Under the pieces are notes generated by a model. That model was not told the origin of the DNA. It was given only the letters and a program-made list of their open reading frames with translations, and searched no databases. From Achromobacter xylosoxidans (GTDB taxonomy: Bacteria > Pseudomonadota > Gammaproteobacteria > Burkholderiales > Burkholderiaceae_B), in the NCBI RefSeq assembly GCF_001457475.1, contig NZ_LN831029.1:4588001-4652000 (forward strand): DNA of 64,000 nucleotides, in the 5' to 3' direction. The translations under genes were made by a program, and so were the position numbers. Positions 23,342 through 32,976 of this stretch are shown here, piece by piece. Numbering within the stretch: position 1 is the stretch's first letter; every line of letters starts with the position of its first letter.

Positions 23342-25606
23342 CTACGCGACGCAGTCCACGTAGTAGCGCGGCTTGCCGCCCTCGTCGGGCAGTTCCACGA
23401 AACCGTGGATATCGGTGCCGAACCCCGGGCATTCGCGGTTCAGCTCGCGCGAGAATTTCAGGTACTCGACAATCGTGCGGTTGAAGACCTCGCCGGGGAT
23501 CAGCAGGGGAATGCCGGGCGGATACGGCGTGATCAGGTTGGTGGTGATCCGGCCTTCGAGATGGTCGACCTCCACCCGCTCGGTGCGCCCCTGGGCGATG
23601 CAGGCGTAGGCGTCGCTGGGTTTCATCGCGGGCGTCACGTCGGCCAGGTACATGCGCGTGGTCAGGCGGGCGATATCGTGGGCGGCATAGGTCTCGTGCA
23701 CGGACTGGCATACGTCGCGCAATCCCCGGTTTTCATAGCGCGGGTGTTTCGCGCAGAAATCCGGCAGCACCCGCCACATCGGCTGGTTGCGCTCGTAATC
23801 CTCCTTGAACTGCTGCAACGCCGTCACCAGCGAGATCCAGCGGCCCTTGGTGATGCCGATGGTGAACATGATGAAGAAGCTGTACAGGCCGGTCTTCTCG
23901 ACAATGACGCCGTGCTCGGCCAGGAACTTGCTGACGATCGCCGCCGGAATGCCCTCGGCGGCGAAATTGCCGGCCAGGTCCAGGCCCGGCGTCACGATGG
24001 TGGACTTGATCGGATCCAGCATGTTGAAGCCGTCGGCCAGGGGCCCGAACCCATGCCAGTCCTGTCCGTCGCCCTCGTCGCGGATGATCCAATCCTCGGC
24101 CGGGCCGATGCCTTCCGGCGCCAGGGCGTCGGGTCCCCACACCTTGAACCACCAATCGTGCGCGGCCAGATGCGAACCGACCTCGCGCATCGCGCGCCGG
24201 AAATCCATGGCCTCGGCGATGCTTTCCTCCACCAGCACCGTGCCGCCCGGCGGCTCCATCATCGAGGCCGCCACGTCGCAGCTGGCGATGATGGCGTACT
24301 GCGGACTGGTGCTGGTGTGCATCAGGTAGGCCTCGTTGAAAAGGTGGCGGTCCAGCTTGCGTGTCATCGAATCCTGCACCAGGACATGGCTGGCCTGGCT
24401 GATCCCCGCCAGGAGTTTGTGCGTGGACTGGGTCGAATACACCATCGAGCGGCTCGGCCGCGGCCGCCGCCGGCCCATGCAGTGGTAGGCGCCATAGAAC
24501 GGGTGGAACACCGCGTGCGGCATCCAGGCCTCGTCGAAATGCAGCACATCCACATAGCCGTCGAGCGCGGCCTTGATCGTCTCAGTATGGTAGATGATGC
24601 CATCATAGGTGGACTGGGTCAGCGCCAGGATGCGCGGACGCGCCTGCTCCGGGTCGACGTGGCGCAGCAATGGGTGGGCTCGGATCCTGTCCTTGATGGC
24701 CTGGACGTCGAATTCGCCGCGCGGGATCGGCCCAATGATGCCGAAGTGATTGCGCGTCGGACGCAGGAACACGGGAATGGCGCCCGTCATGATGATGCTG
24801 TGCAGGATGGACTTGTGGCAGTTGCGGTCGACGACGACCACATCGCCCGGAGCCACCGTGTGATGCCACACGATCTTGTTGCTGGTGCTGGTGCCATTGG
24901 TCACGAAAAAGCAATGGTCGGCGTTGAAGATGCGGGCCGCGTTGCGCTCGCTCGCGCCGATGGCGCCGTTGTGGTCCAGCAATTGCCCCAGTTCCTCGAC
25001 CGCGTTGCACACGTCCGCGCGCAGCATGTTCTCGCCGAAGAACTGGTGGAACATCTGCCCGACCGGGCTTTTCAGGAAGGCCACGCCGCCGGAATGCCCG
25101 GGGCAGTGCCAGGAATACGAGCCATCCTCGGCATAGTCCAGCAACGCCTTCAGGAACGGCGGCTTGACGCCTTCCAGGTAGGCGCGGGCCTCGCGCACCA
25201 GGTGGCGGGCAACGAACTCCGGCGTGTCCTCGAACATATGGATGACGCCCTGGAGCTGGCGCAGGATGTCGTTCGGGAGATGGCGCGCCGTCTGGGTCTC
25301 CCCGTAGACGTAGATCGGCACGTCGGCATTGCGGCGTCGCACCTCGCCGATGAATTCCCGCAGCGCCAGCAAGGCCGGCGCCAGGCCTTCGCCATGCGTC
25401 AGTTCCTCGTCGTCGATCGACAGGATGAAGGCGCTGGCCCGGCTCTGCTGCTGCGCGAACTGGCTGAGATCGCCATAGCTGGTGGTGCCGAGCACCTCGA
25501 AACCCTGCGCCTTGATTGCTTCGGCCAGCACCCGGATGCTCAGGCCGGAGGTGTTCTCGGAACGGAAGTCTTCGTCAATGATGACGATAGGAAATTGAAA
25601 CAGCAT
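23342..25606 (-). CDS. PLP-dependent Orn/Lys/Arg decarboxylase
   Basis: 754 residues, the length of biodegradative arginine decarboxylase (AdiA, ~756) and longer than lysine or ornithine inducible enzymes (711-715). It has an N-terminal response-regulator-like wing (FPIVIIDEDFRSENTSGLSI), the PLP domain with CPGHSGGVAFLKSPVGQMFH, FFVTNGTSTSNKI, LHFDEAWMPHAVFHPFYG and the Schiff-base Lys in STQSTHKLLAGISQASH, and a C-terminal domain with ITPYPPGIPLLIPGE. It decarboxylates a basic amino acid to a polyamine or agmatine, usually for acid resistance or polyamine supply; the exact substrate is uncertain. The upstream operator at 25725-25760 links it to the MocR regulator. Confidence 0.93.
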   Translation of the reverse strand: MLFQFPIVIIDEDFRSENTSGLSIRVLAEAIKAQGFEVLGTTSYGDLSQFAQQQSRASAFILSIDDEELTHGEGLAPALLALREFIGEVRRRNADVPIYVYGETQTARHLPNDILRQLQGVIHMFEDTPEFVARHLVREARAYLEGVKPPFLKALLDYAEDGSYSWHCPGHSGGVAFLKSPVGQMFHQFFGENMLRADVCNAVEELGQLLDHNGAIGASERNAARIFNADHCFFVTNGTSTSNKIVWHHTVAPGDVVVVDRNCHKSILHSIIMTGAIPVFLRPTRNHFGIIGPIPRGEFDVQAIKDRIRAHPLLRHVDPEQARPRILALTQSTYDGIIYHTETIKAALDGYVDVLHFDEAWMPHAVFHPFYGAYHCMGRRRPRPSRSMVYSTQSTHKLLAGISQASHVLVQDSMTRKLDRHLFNEAYLMHTSTSPQYAIIASCDVAASMMEPPGGTVLVEESIAEAMDFRRAMREVGSHLAAHDWWFKVWGPDALAPEGIGPAEDWIIRDEGDGQDWHGFGPLADGFNMLDPIKSTIVTPGLDLAGNFAAEGIPAAIVSKFLAEHGVIVEKTGLYSFFIMFTIGITKGRWISLVTALQQFKEDYERNQPMWRVLPDFCAKHPRYENRGLRDVCQSVHETYAAHDIARLTTRMYLADVTPAMKPSDAYACIAQGRTERVEVDHLEGRITTNLITPYPPGIPLLIPGEVFNRTIVEYLKFSRELNRECPGFGTDIHGFVELPDEGGKPRYYVDCVA

Positions 25607-25713
25607 CGTTGTCCTCGATCGATGGATGGCCGCCCGCGGGGCAGCCCGGCTTCAAGGACAACGGCGCAGCGCCACGGCAATCCTCACGGCGCGATGCGAT
25701 GCAGGTTTTCCGC

Positions 25714-25741
25714 TTGCCTTTGTTTTGTCCTATGACATAAT
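25714..25741 (+). promoter_or_regulatory. Candidate promoter for tRNA-Cys
   Basis: TTGCCT (25714-25719) and CATAAT (25736-25741) are 16 bp apart, with the tRNA starting 32 bp downstream of the -10. The -10 is one base from consensus. It overlaps the operator of the divergent decarboxylase, so the two could influence each other. Confidence 0.4.
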
Positions 25742-25760
25742 TATATCCACGTCAGGACAA
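25725..25760. promoter_or_regulatory. Inverted-repeat operator 2 (upstream of decarboxylase)
   Basis: TTGTCCTATGAC at 25725 and GTCAGGACAA ending at 25760 form an inverted repeat with 29 bp between arm starts. It matches operator 1 nearly base for base in the left arm and in the AT-rich core. A perfect TATAAT on the minus strand (25745-25740) sits in the core, facing the decarboxylase gene, with no good -35. That suggests an activator-dependent promoter under the nearby MocR regulator. Confidence 0.6.
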
Positions 25761-25773
25761 ACCAGGACGTAAC

Positions 25774-25847
25774 GGCGCGGTGGCAGAGTGGTCATGCGAT
25801 GGATTGCAAATCCGTCCAGGTTGGTTCGATTCCAGCCCGCGCCTCCA
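25774..25847 (+). tRNA. tRNA-Cys (GCA)
   Basis: 74 nt including encoded CCA. The acceptor stem GGCGCGG pairs with CCGCGCC; the D arm is TGGCAGAGTGGTCA; the anticodon loop 25804-25810 is TTGCAAA with anticodon GCA; the T arm is GGTTCGATTCC-like; the discriminator base is U, as expected for tRNA-Cys. All arms pair well by eye. Confidence 0.95.
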
Positions 25848-25870
25848 GGCCATTGGGGGCCGCGCGCGGC

Positions 25871-25885
25871 AGCGGCGGGGCCGCT
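25871..25885. terminator. Short hairpin after tRNA-Cys / at xdhC stop
   Basis: AGCGGC-GGG-GCCGCT, a perfect 6-bp stem, lies 24 bp after the tRNA and overlaps the stop codon of the convergent xdhC-like gene. It could terminate the tRNA transcript; there is no T-tract. Confidence 0.3.
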
Positions 25886-26897
25886 AGGCGGCGCGCGGTT
25901 CGCGCGTCTTGGCGACGGCCACCGAGAGCGTGGCGGGCAAGGCCACGCCATTCTTGACGGCCAGGATCTCGGCCATGACGCTGACGGCGATCTCCGCCGG
26001 CGTGCGGCTGCCGATGTAAAGGCCCACCGGCGCCCGCAGGCGCTTGAGCGATTCCTCGGTCTCGTCGAAATGCTCGATCAGCCGCTGGCGGCGCAGGTCG
26101 GTGTTGCGCCGCGAGCCGATCGCGCCGACATAGAAGGCCGGGCTGTGCAGCGCCTCCAGCAACGCCAGGTCGTCCAGCTTGGGATCGTGGCTCAGCGCCA
26201 CGATGCAGGTGCGCGTGTCCGGACGCATGGCGCGCACGGCATCATCGGGCATCTCGGTGGTCAGGCGCACGCCCTGCACCGACCAGGCGCCCAGGTGCTC
26301 GACGCGCGGATCGCAAAGCGTGACCGCGAAATCGTTGAACAGCGCCATGGTCGCGACGTACTCGGCCAGCGCGCCGGCGCCGATGAGCAGCATGCGGTAC
26401 TGCGGCCCCAGCGTGCTGGACAGGGTGGCGCCATCGAAATGCAGGGCCTGCGGCGCCGAAGCCGGCGCCTGCGTCACCGCGCCCGTCGCGCAGTCGACGC
26501 TGCGCCGGACCAGCTGCCCGGATTCCAGCTGCCGCACCAGCGTGTCCAGCGCGGCGACGTCGGGATCGAACTCCAGCAGCAGTTCCAGGGTGCCGCCGCA
26601 AGGCAGGCCGAAGCGGTGCGCATCGTCGGCGTGGACGCCATAGCGCACCAGTTCCGGCGTCGCATGCGGCATGCCCGCGCCGCCGTGGGCGCGGGTATAG
26701 CGCAGCACCAGATCGTCCTCGATGCAGCCGCCCGAAACCGAGCCGACGCAGCGGCCGTCCTCGCGCAGCGCCATCATCGAACCCGTCGGGCGCGGCGACG
26801 ATCCCCAGGTGCGCGCCACCGTGGCCAGCAACACCCGCTCTCCCGCCATGGCCCAGTCGCGCGCGGCGCGCAACACGCGTACATCCACACTTTCCAT
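25884..26897 (-). CDS. XdhC-family molybdenum cofactor insertion protein
   Basis: 337 residues. An N-terminal XdhC/CoxI domain (LLATVARTWGSSPRPTGSMMAL, GSVSGGCIEDDL, FGLPCGGTLELLLE) is followed by a Rossmann XdhC_C domain (MLLIGAGALAEYVATMAL, VGAIGSRRN). XdhC binds sulfurated molybdenum cofactor and inserts it into xanthine-dehydrogenase-type enzymes. It is the last gene of an IorA-IorB-MobA-like-XdhC series, which fits maturation of the molybdo-flavoprotein encoded upstream. Its start at 26897 abuts the stop of the MobA-like gene. Confidence 0.92.
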   Translation of the reverse strand: MESVDVRVLRAARDWAMAGERVLLATVARTWGSSPRPTGSMMALREDGRCVGSVSGGCIEDDLVLRYTRAHGGAGMPHATPELVRYGVHADDAHRFGLPCGGTLELLLEFDPDVAALDTLVRQLESGQLVRRSVDCATGAVTQAPASAPQALHFDGATLSSTLGPQYRMLLIGAGALAEYVATMALFNDFAVTLCDPRVEHLGAWSVQGVRLTTEMPDDAVRAMRPDTRTCIVALSHDPKLDDLALLEALHSPAFYVGAIGSRRNTDLRRQRLIEHFDETEESLKRLRAPVGLYIGSRTPAEIAVSVMAEILAVKNGVALPATLSVAVAKTREPRAA

Positions 26898-27470
26898 TCA
26901 GTCCGCTCCTTGCAGGGACTGGCGGGCGGCAAGCAGCGACTCGGCCCGCGCCAGGTCTTCCAATGTATCGATATCGGCCACGATGCCCGGATCGTCCAGG
27001 GCCAGCGCCAACACCTCGCCGGCCTGCCGGCGCGCCGCCACCACCGCGGCGGCGCCCTTGTCTCCGGAGAGCCGCGCCAGGGCCTCGTAGCAGGGCCGGC
27101 CAAAGCCGACCGGGTGGCCCTGCCGGCCATTCCAGAACGGCTGCACCACCGTGGCGGCCGCCAGGGCCCGCGCCACCCGGCGCAGGCTGTCGGCGCCGAC
27201 CAGCGGCAGGTCGCCCGGCAGGATCAGCCAGCCCGCCGCCCGCGGCGTGGCGCGCACGCCGCGGGCGATGGAATCGCCCATGCCGGCCGCCGGATCGTCG
27301 CCGGGCAGCACCACATGGCAGGGCAGGCCCGACCGCGCCACCGTATCCCGCACCCGCTGCAACACCGCGATGCCGGCCAGGGGCGTATCGAGCTTGTGCC
27401 GGGCGCCGCCGGAGCGCGCAAAGCGCTCGCCCCGGCCGGCGGCCAGCACGATGACGACAGGTGTATCCAT
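26898..27470 (-). CDS. MobA-like NTP transferase (MocA type)
   Basis: 190 residues. The N-terminal VVIVLAAGRGERFARSGGARHKLDTP is the nucleotidyltransferase signature (LAAG-x-GxRxG...K); the acceptor region is GWLILPGDLPLVGADSLRRV and the substrate loop GRQGHPVGFGR. MocA-type enzymes transfer CMP to molybdopterin to make the MCD form used by IorAB and aldehyde oxidoreductases. The start at 27470 is chosen because it begins just before the conserved strand; 27479 is also possible. It lies between iorB-like and xdhC-like genes. Confidence 0.88.
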   Translation of the reverse strand: MDTPVVIVLAAGRGERFARSGGARHKLDTPLAGIAVLQRVRDTVARSGLPCHVVLPGDDPAAGMGDSIARGVRATPRAAGWLILPGDLPLVGADSLRRVARALAAATVVQPFWNGRQGHPVGFGRPCYEALARLSGDKGAAAVVAARRQAGEVLALALDDPGIVADIDTLEDLARAESLLAARQSLQGAD

Positions 27471-27522
27471 TGGCGGCATGGCGGAATCGGCTCTTTTCGC
27501 GGTGCGGTCTGCCCCGGTGGTC

Positions 27523-29814
27523 CTAAGCGACGCTGCGCACCGGCAGGCTGCGCACCCGCTTGCCGGTGGCGGCGAAGATGGCGTTGCACAGCGCCGGCGC
27601 CACCGGCGGCACCGGCGGCTCGCCCACGCCGCCTGGCGGCAGGGCATGGTCGTCGTTGACCAGGTGCGTGCGGATCACGCGCGGCGATGCATTATGGCGC
27701 AGGACTTCATAGTCGTAGAAGTTGTTCTGCTTGACGCGCCCCTTCTCGAAGGTGATCTCGCCCAGCAGCGCCAGGCTCAGGCCCATGATGGCGCCGCCTT
27801 CCATCTGCGCGCGGATGCGTTCGGGCTTGATCTGCGGGCCGCAGTCCAGCGCCATGTCCACGGCCACCACCCGCACTTCGCCCTTCTCGTCCACCGCCAC
27901 CTCGACCACCGTGGCCGTGTAGCTCATGAAGCTGTAGCAGAACGCCAGGCCCAGGCCATGCCCCTTCGGCAGCTCGCGCCCCCACTTGGCGCCGCTGGCC
28001 GCCGCCTCGATCACCCCGCGCAGGCGGCCGGTGTCGTAGGGATAGCGTTCGGGCGATTCGCTGTAGTTCCAGGTGTCCGCCAGCGTGCCCGGATCGATGC
28101 GGCGGGCCGGGCCGATCAGGTCCAGCGCATACTGCTTGTGGTCCCGGCCGGCGCGGTGCGCCAGCTCGGCGATGAAGCATTGCGCCGCGAACGCATGCGG
28201 AATGTTGGCCACCGAACGGAACCAGCCGATGCGGGCGTGGGCGGCGACCTCGGCCGTTTCGACCCGCACGTTCGGAATCACGTAGGGCATGTTGATGGCC
28301 GACATGGCCGACTCGAACAACTGCTCGCCCTTGGCCCCCTCGGTGAACAGCGACGCGATGGTCGGCGCGGCGCTGCGGTGCAGCCAGGACTGCACCTTGC
28401 CGTCCTTGCCGACCACGGCCTCCAGGTGCTCGGCCGACACGGTATGCAGGTAGTCGTGGTGGATGTCGTCTTCGCGCGTCCACACCAGCTTGACCGGCGT
28501 GCCGGCGGGCATGGCCTGGGCCACGATGGCCGCCTCGTCGACATAGTCCGGCTTGGACTTGCGGCCAAAGCCGCCACCCAGCAGCAGCACGTGGACCTTG
28601 ACGTTTTCGGGCTTGAGCTTGAGGCGCTTGGCCACCGCCTCCTGCGCGGCCGCCGGATTCTGCACCGAGGTCCAGACCTCGGCCGCGCCGTCCTGGATCC
28701 GCACCGTCGCCACCGGCGTCTCCATCGACGCATGCGCCAGGTGCGGCACGTGGTATTCCGCCATGAAGCGCTCGGTCTCGCCGGCCTTGGCCCAGGCCTG
28801 CGGCGCGTCGCCCTGGTCGCGCACCACCTTGCCCGGCTTGCGGCTGGCCTCGGTCAGCGTCTCGCGGTAGGCGACCGAGTCGTAGGCCGCGTTGGGGCCA
28901 TCGTCCCATTCGATGGCGAGCGCGGCGCGGCCCTGCATCGCGGCCCAGGTATTGCTGGCCACCACCGCCACGCCTCCCAGCGGCTGGAAGGCGGGCGCGC
29001 CGGCCATGGCGGGAATCTCCACCACCTTCAGCACGCCAGGCACCGCCAGCGCCTTGGCGCTGTCCACGCGGCGCAGCTTGCCGCCCACCACCGGCGGGCG
29101 CGCCACCACGGCATAGACCATGCCGGGCAGGCGCATGTCCATGCCGTACATGGCCTCGCCCTTGCCGATGGCCTCCAGGTCGACCAGGCGCACCTCGTCC
29201 TTGCCGATATAGCGGAATTCGGCGCGGGTCTTGAGCTTGACCGCATCGCCCGCCGGCACCGGCAGCTTGGCGGCGTCGGCCGCCAGCTCGCCATAGCCCA
29301 GCCGCCGGCCGCTGGGCGCATGGACGACCTCGTGCTGCGTGGCGCGCACCTCGGCCAAGGGCACCGACCAGCGCGCGGCGGCCGCCGCTTCCAGCATCTG
29401 GCGGGCCGCGGCGCCCACGCGCCGCATCGGCATCAGGAAGTGGCGCACGCTGCGCGAGCCGTCCACGTTCTGGTTGCCATAGCGCGCTTCGTCGGCATCG
29501 GCCTGCACCACCCGCACCCGGTCCCAGGCCGCTTCCATCTCGTCGGCCACCACCATCGGCAGGCTGGTGCGCACCCCGGTGCCCATCTCGGCGCGATGCG
29601 CCACGATGGTCACGGTGCCGTCTGCCGCGATCGAGACAAACGCCAGCGGGTCGTCCACCGTGCCGCCCGGCATGGAATCGGCGCCATACTTTTTGGGCTC
29701 GTCGGCCGCCCACACCGCGCTCACCAGGCCATTGCCGGTCACCGCCAGGGTCAACGCGCCCAGGCCGCCCTTGAGGAAACCGCGCCGCGAAACCTGCATC
29801 GTGGTCGTCATCAT
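27523..29814 (-). CDS. IorB-type molybdopterin dehydrogenase large subunit
   Basis: 763 residues, the aldehyde/isoquinoline 1-oxidoreductase beta type. A Tat signal ([20 protein letters not shown]) shows export or membrane anchoring. Molybdenum-site blocks include [41 protein letters not shown] and the C-terminal [20 protein letters not shown], where the Glu of GVGEP is the usual catalytic base. The start at 29814 overlaps the iorA-like stop by ATGA. With the 2Fe-2S subunit it oxidises an aldehyde or N-heterocycle; the true substrate cannot be fixed from sequence. Confidence 0.92.
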   Translation of the reverse strand: MMTTTMQVSRRGFLKGGLGALTLAVTGNGLVSAVWAADEPKKYGADSMPGGTVDDPLAFVSIAADGTVTIVAHRAEMGTGVRTSLPMVVADEMEAAWDRVRVVQADADEARYGNQNVDGSRSVRHFLMPMRRVGAAARQMLEAAAAARWSVPLAEVRATQHEVVHAPSGRRLGYGELAADAAKLPVPAGDAVKLKTRAEFRYIGKDEVRLVDLEAIGKGEAMYGMDMRLPGMVYAVVARPPVVGGKLRRVDSAKALAVPGVLKVVEIPAMAGAPAFQPLGGVAVVASNTWAAMQGRAALAIEWDDGPNAAYDSVAYRETLTEASRKPGKVVRDQGDAPQAWAKAGETERFMAEYHVPHLAHASMETPVATVRIQDGAAEVWTSVQNPAAAQEAVAKRLKLKPENVKVHVLLLGGGFGRKSKPDYVDEAAIVAQAMPAGTPVKLVWTREDDIHHDYLHTVSAEHLEAVVGKDGKVQSWLHRSAAPTIASLFTEGAKGEQLFESAMSAINMPYVIPNVRVETAEVAAHARIGWFRSVANIPHAFAAQCFIAELAHRAGRDHKQYALDLIGPARRIDPGTLADTWNYSESPERYPYDTGRLRGVIEAAASGAKWGRELPKGHGLGLAFCYSFMSYTATVVEVAVDEKGEVRVVAVDMALDCGPQIKPERIRAQMEGGAIMGLSLALLGEITFEKGRVKQNNFYDYEVLRHNASPRVIRTHLVNDDHALPPGGVGEPPVPPVAPALCNAIFAATGKRVRSLPVRSVA

Positions 29815-30281
29815 TTGCCTCCCTGGGCCAGTTGCGCGGCCGCCTGCTGGATGGCGGCGCGGATGCGCGGATAGGTGCCGCAGCGGCAGATGTTGCCGCT
29901 CATGGCCTCGTCGATCTGCTGTTCGGTCGGCGCCGGCGTGGTCTTGAGCAGCCCCACCGCCGTCATGATCTGGCCGGCCTGGCAGTAGCCGCACTGCGCC
30001 ACGTTGTTTTCCACCCAGGCGCGCTGCACGGTGCGCCCGACCGGGTCGGCCGCCATGCCTTCGATGGTGCTGATGGCCCGGCCCGCCGCGGCGGACACGG
30101 GCGTCACACAGGCGCGGGTCGGCTGCCCGTCCAGGTGCGTGGTACAGGCGCCGCACAGCGCCATGCCGCAGCCGAACTTGGTGCCGGTCATGCCGAGCTC
30201 GTCGCGCAGCACCCACAAGAGGGGCATATCGTCGGGAACGGAGACTTCCTTGGGCTGACCGTTGACTTGCAATCGTGTCAT
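29811..30281 (-). CDS. IorA-type 2Fe-2S subunit
   Basis: 156 residues with two [2Fe-2S] centres: a plant-ferredoxin type ([18 protein letters not shown]) and a helical type ([13 protein letters not shown] with [16 protein letters not shown]). It transfers electrons from the molybdenum subunit to an acceptor. The start at 30281 has GAGGAT. First gene of the iorA-iorB-mobA-xdhC unit; an AraC regulator is divergent 203 bp upstream. Confidence 0.93.
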   Translation of the reverse strand: MTRLQVNGQPKEVSVPDDMPLLWVLRDELGMTGTKFGCGMALCGACTTHLDGQPTRACVTPVSAAAGRAISTIEGMAADPVGRTVQRAWVENNVAQCGYCQAGQIMTAVGLLKTTPAPTEQQIDEAMSGNICRCGTYPRIRAAIQQAAAQLAQGGK

Positions 30282-30484
30282 GGCGGGATCCTCATGGGGC
30301 GTGGCGGGTGGGGGAGCGGGCAAGGACGGTCCAGCGTGCCTGCCCACAAGCATTTTCCGCAATCGCGCCCATCGCTGGTAGCGCATTTCGCTGAATTTCT
30401 TGCCTGATCCTATGAGGGATTGATGACTTTGTGTGCAAGCCGTTCCCGGGCGAGTACAGTGCGCCCAGGAGGTTGCGGCCAACC

Positions 30485-31453
30485 ATGACACTGACACCCG
30501 ATGCGGCGGCGCATCATGACATTTCCTGCCAGGCGCTGGCGCGCGTCATCGGCGGACGGACCCCGGGGCCGGGCGACTTCGACACCGCCATTGCGGGGCT
30601 GGGCCTGTTCCGACGCGACGCGGTGGCGCCGGCCTGCGCCTGCCTGGTCGAACCCAGCATCGTCCTGGTCGTGCAGGGCGCCAAGCAGATGTGGATCGGC
30701 GGGCAGGCATTTCCCTACGATACCTCACGCTTCCTGATCACGTCACTGGACCTGCCCGGCGATTCGGAAGTCACCGCGGCGACGCCCGAGCGCCCCTGCC
30801 TGGGGCTGGCGCTGAAGCTGGACCTGCGCATCCTGGCCGAGCTCATCGCCCAGGGCGACACGCTGGCGCCGCGCGAACGCGCCCAGGGAATCGGTGTCGG
30901 CATCGGCACGGCAACCCCGACCATCCTGGCGCCGTTCACGCGCCTGCTGGCCCTGCTCGACGAACCCGACGCCATCCCCGTGCTGGCGCCGCTGGTGCTG
31001 CGTGAAATCCACTACCGCCTGTTGATGAGCGACCAGGCCGCCAGGCTGCGGCAGATCACCGCCGTGGATGGCCAGGGCCAGCGCATCGCGCGGGCGATCT
31101 CATGGCTGAAGCGGCACTACGCGCTGCCGTTGCGGGTGGAGGACCTGGCCGCGCGCGTGCAGATGAGCCCGCCGACGTTCCACCACCATTTCCGCCAGCT
31201 GACCGCCATGAGCCCGCTGCAGTACCAGAAGTGGCTGCGGCTGAACGAGGCGCGGCGGCTGATGCTGAACGAATACCTGGACGTGGCCAGCGCCGCGTTC
31301 AAGGTGGGGTACGAAAGCCCCTCGCAATTCAGCCGCGAGTACAGCCGCCTGTATGGCGTGCCGCCCAAGCGCGACATCGCGGCCCTGCGCGGACAGCCCG
31401 GCGCCAGCCCGGGGCCGGCCGGGCCCGCGCCCGCGGACGTCGTGGGAGCCTGA
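30485..31453 (+). CDS. AraC-family transcriptional regulator
   Basis: 322 residues. The N-terminal AraC_N-type domain ([51 protein letters not shown]) matches the AraC_binding_1 group found next to dehydrogenase genes. The C-terminal pair of helix-turn-helices ([46 protein letters not shown]) is intact. Divergent from iorA with 203 bp between, so it is the likely activator of that operon. A Pro/Ala-rich C-terminal tail follows the DNA-binding domain. Confidence 0.9.
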   Translation: MTLTPDAAAHHDISCQALARVIGGRTPGPGDFDTAIAGLGLFRRDAVAPACACLVEPSIVLVVQGAKQMWIGGQAFPYDTSRFLITSLDLPGDSEVTAATPERPCLGLALKLDLRILAELIAQGDTLAPRERAQGIGVGIGTATPTILAPFTRLLALLDEPDAIPVLAPLVLREIHYRLLMSDQAARLRQITAVDGQGQRIARAISWLKRHYALPLRVEDLAARVQMSPPTFHHHFRQLTAMSPLQYQKWLRLNEARRLMLNEYLDVASAAFKVGYESPSQFSREYSRLYGVPPKRDIAALRGQPGASPGPAGPAPADVVGA

Positions 31454-31496
31454 GCGGGCAGGCGCCGGCCGCGCCGGGTCCGGGCACGCCCCCCGC

Positions 31497-32843
31497 TCAT
31501 CCCGCCCGGCCTGGCAGGCCCGCCAGCCGCGTCAGGGCCATCTCCAGGTCCGCGAAAGCGGGGCCGCCCAGGCAGAGCCGCACGCCCGCCCGGCGGTCCG
31601 CGGCATCGACCATCATGCTTTCCGGCGGCGTCAGGCGCACGCCCCTGTCGGCGGCGGCGGCCACGAAGCGCCGGGCCGCCGCGCTCGCCATCGGCAGCCA
31701 GGCATGATAGGCGTCGGCAGACAACGCCAGGGCATGCGTCCCGAGGATCGACGCGGCCAGGCCGGCGCGCCGCCGCGCCTCATGCAGCAAGTCGCGCTGC
31801 AATGCGGCGATCATGCCACTGGCCTGCCATTCCTGCACCACGGCACAGGCAAGCGCGGACGGCCCCGCTGGCAGGTCGCGCAACCGTTCCCGCGCCGCGT
31901 CGCGCAAGGCGGCGGGCAGCGCCAGCGCGCCGATCTGCAAACCCGGGCCGAGCGCCTTGGACATGCCATTGACGTGCAGGCAGAGGTCCGGCGCCAGGGC
32001 CGCCAACGGCGGCAGATGGGGCGCCGCCACCGAATAGACGCCGTCTTCGATGATCCATGCGCCCGCGCGGCGGCAAAGGTCGACGATGGCCCGCCGCCGC
32101 GCCGCGCCCATCGTCGCGGTCGTCGGATTGTGCAGGGTCGGGGTCAGGTAGACCGCCCGGCCCGCCGTTGCCGGGGTCGCCTCGAGCGCGGCGGCGAGCG
32201 ATTGCGGCACCATGCCCTCGCCATCGATCTCGACGCCCCGCACACGGCAGCCCTGCCTCCGCGCCAGGGCCAGGGCGCCGGGATACGTGAGCCTCTCGGT
32301 CAGCAGCACCCCCCGCGGGCCGCAGGCCAGTTCGATGGCCAATGACAGCGCCTGGCGCGCGCCGCTGGTCAACACCAGGTGCGAGGCCTCCACGGGCAGG
32401 CCGACGGTTTCGAGCCAACGCGCCAGCGCGCGGCGGTGTTCCAGGTGGCCGCCCGGCGGCGCGTAGAGATTGAAATGGTCGGCGTCGATGCTGCGCGCGA
32501 TGCCGGCCAGGGTGCGCGCCAGCACGCGCGCATCGAGGGCGGCCGGCGGGGCGTTGGAAGACAGGTCGATTACCGCGTCGCCCGGCGCCTGCCGGCTTGC
32601 GACGAACGTGCCGCGCCCCTGCACGCTGCGCGTCAGGCCGCGCCGCTCCAGCGACACATAGGCCTGGGTCACCGAACCCAGGCCGATGCGCAGCCGCTTG
32701 GCCAGGTCGCGGTGCGCCGGCAGGCGGTCGCCGCCGGCCAGCCGCCCTTCGACGATATCGTCGGCCAGCGCCAGCGCCAGGCGCTCGGCCGGGCTGGCCT
32801 CGATGTTCGCCAGGCGGGGAATCCAGGGCGATTGCAGCAGCAT
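31497..32843 (-). CDS. MocR/GntR-type PLP-domain regulator (second)
   Basis: 448 residues from ATG 32843, preceded by a strong GGAGG; a TTG start at 32858 is less likely. The winged helix (LPAHRDLAKRLRIGLGSVTQAYVSLERRGLTRSV) is followed by a fold-I aminotransferase domain (VLTSGARQALSLAIELACG, TPTLHNPTTATMG, NGMSKALGPGLQIG with the PLP Lys). It is divergent from a VOC-RhtB-PhzF gene set with an ACACT...AGTGT inverted repeat between them, so it probably controls these genes. Confidence 0.9.
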   Translation of the reverse strand: MLLQSPWIPRLANIEASPAERLALALADDIVEGRLAGGDRLPAHRDLAKRLRIGLGSVTQAYVSLERRGLTRSVQGRGTFVASRQAPGDAVIDLSSNAPPAALDARVLARTLAGIARSIDADHFNLYAPPGGHLEHRRALARWLETVGLPVEASHLVLTSGARQALSLAIELACGPRGVLLTERLTYPGALALARRQGCRVRGVEIDGEGMVPQSLAAALEATPATAGRAVYLTPTLHNPTTATMGAARRRAIVDLCRRAGAWIIEDGVYSVAAPHLPPLAALAPDLCLHVNGMSKALGPGLQIGALALPAALRDAARERLRDLPAGPSALACAVVQEWQASGMIAALQRDLLHEARRRAGLAASILGTHALALSADAYHAWLPMASAAARRFVAAAADRGVRLTPPESMMVDAADRRAGVRLCLGGPAFADLEMALTRLAGLPGRAG

Positions 32844-32874
32844 CCGGGCGGCCTCCAAAAATAAGCGTCACATG

Positions 32875-32900
32875 ACACTTTTTGCTGTCTTCAATAGTGT
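32875..32900. promoter_or_regulatory. Inverted repeat between MocR and VOC genes
   Basis: ACACT (32875-32879) and AGTGT (32896-32900) with 16 bp between them lie in the unusually AT-rich divergent region 32844-32976. The right arm overlaps a TAGTGT -10-like element for the plus strand. Likely the binding site of the adjacent MocR regulator. Confidence 0.4.
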
Positions 32901-32976
32901 AACGTTGATCCCGCAGTCTCCCGCCCGTTCGCTGCCGGATGCTCCGGCCGCGATGTCGGCCGGCCTGGAGGAACCC

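Noticed and set aside
30282..30484. Sigma70 promoter for iorA/araC
   Set aside because: Only weak -35/-10 matches could be found in the divergent region, so no site is annotated.
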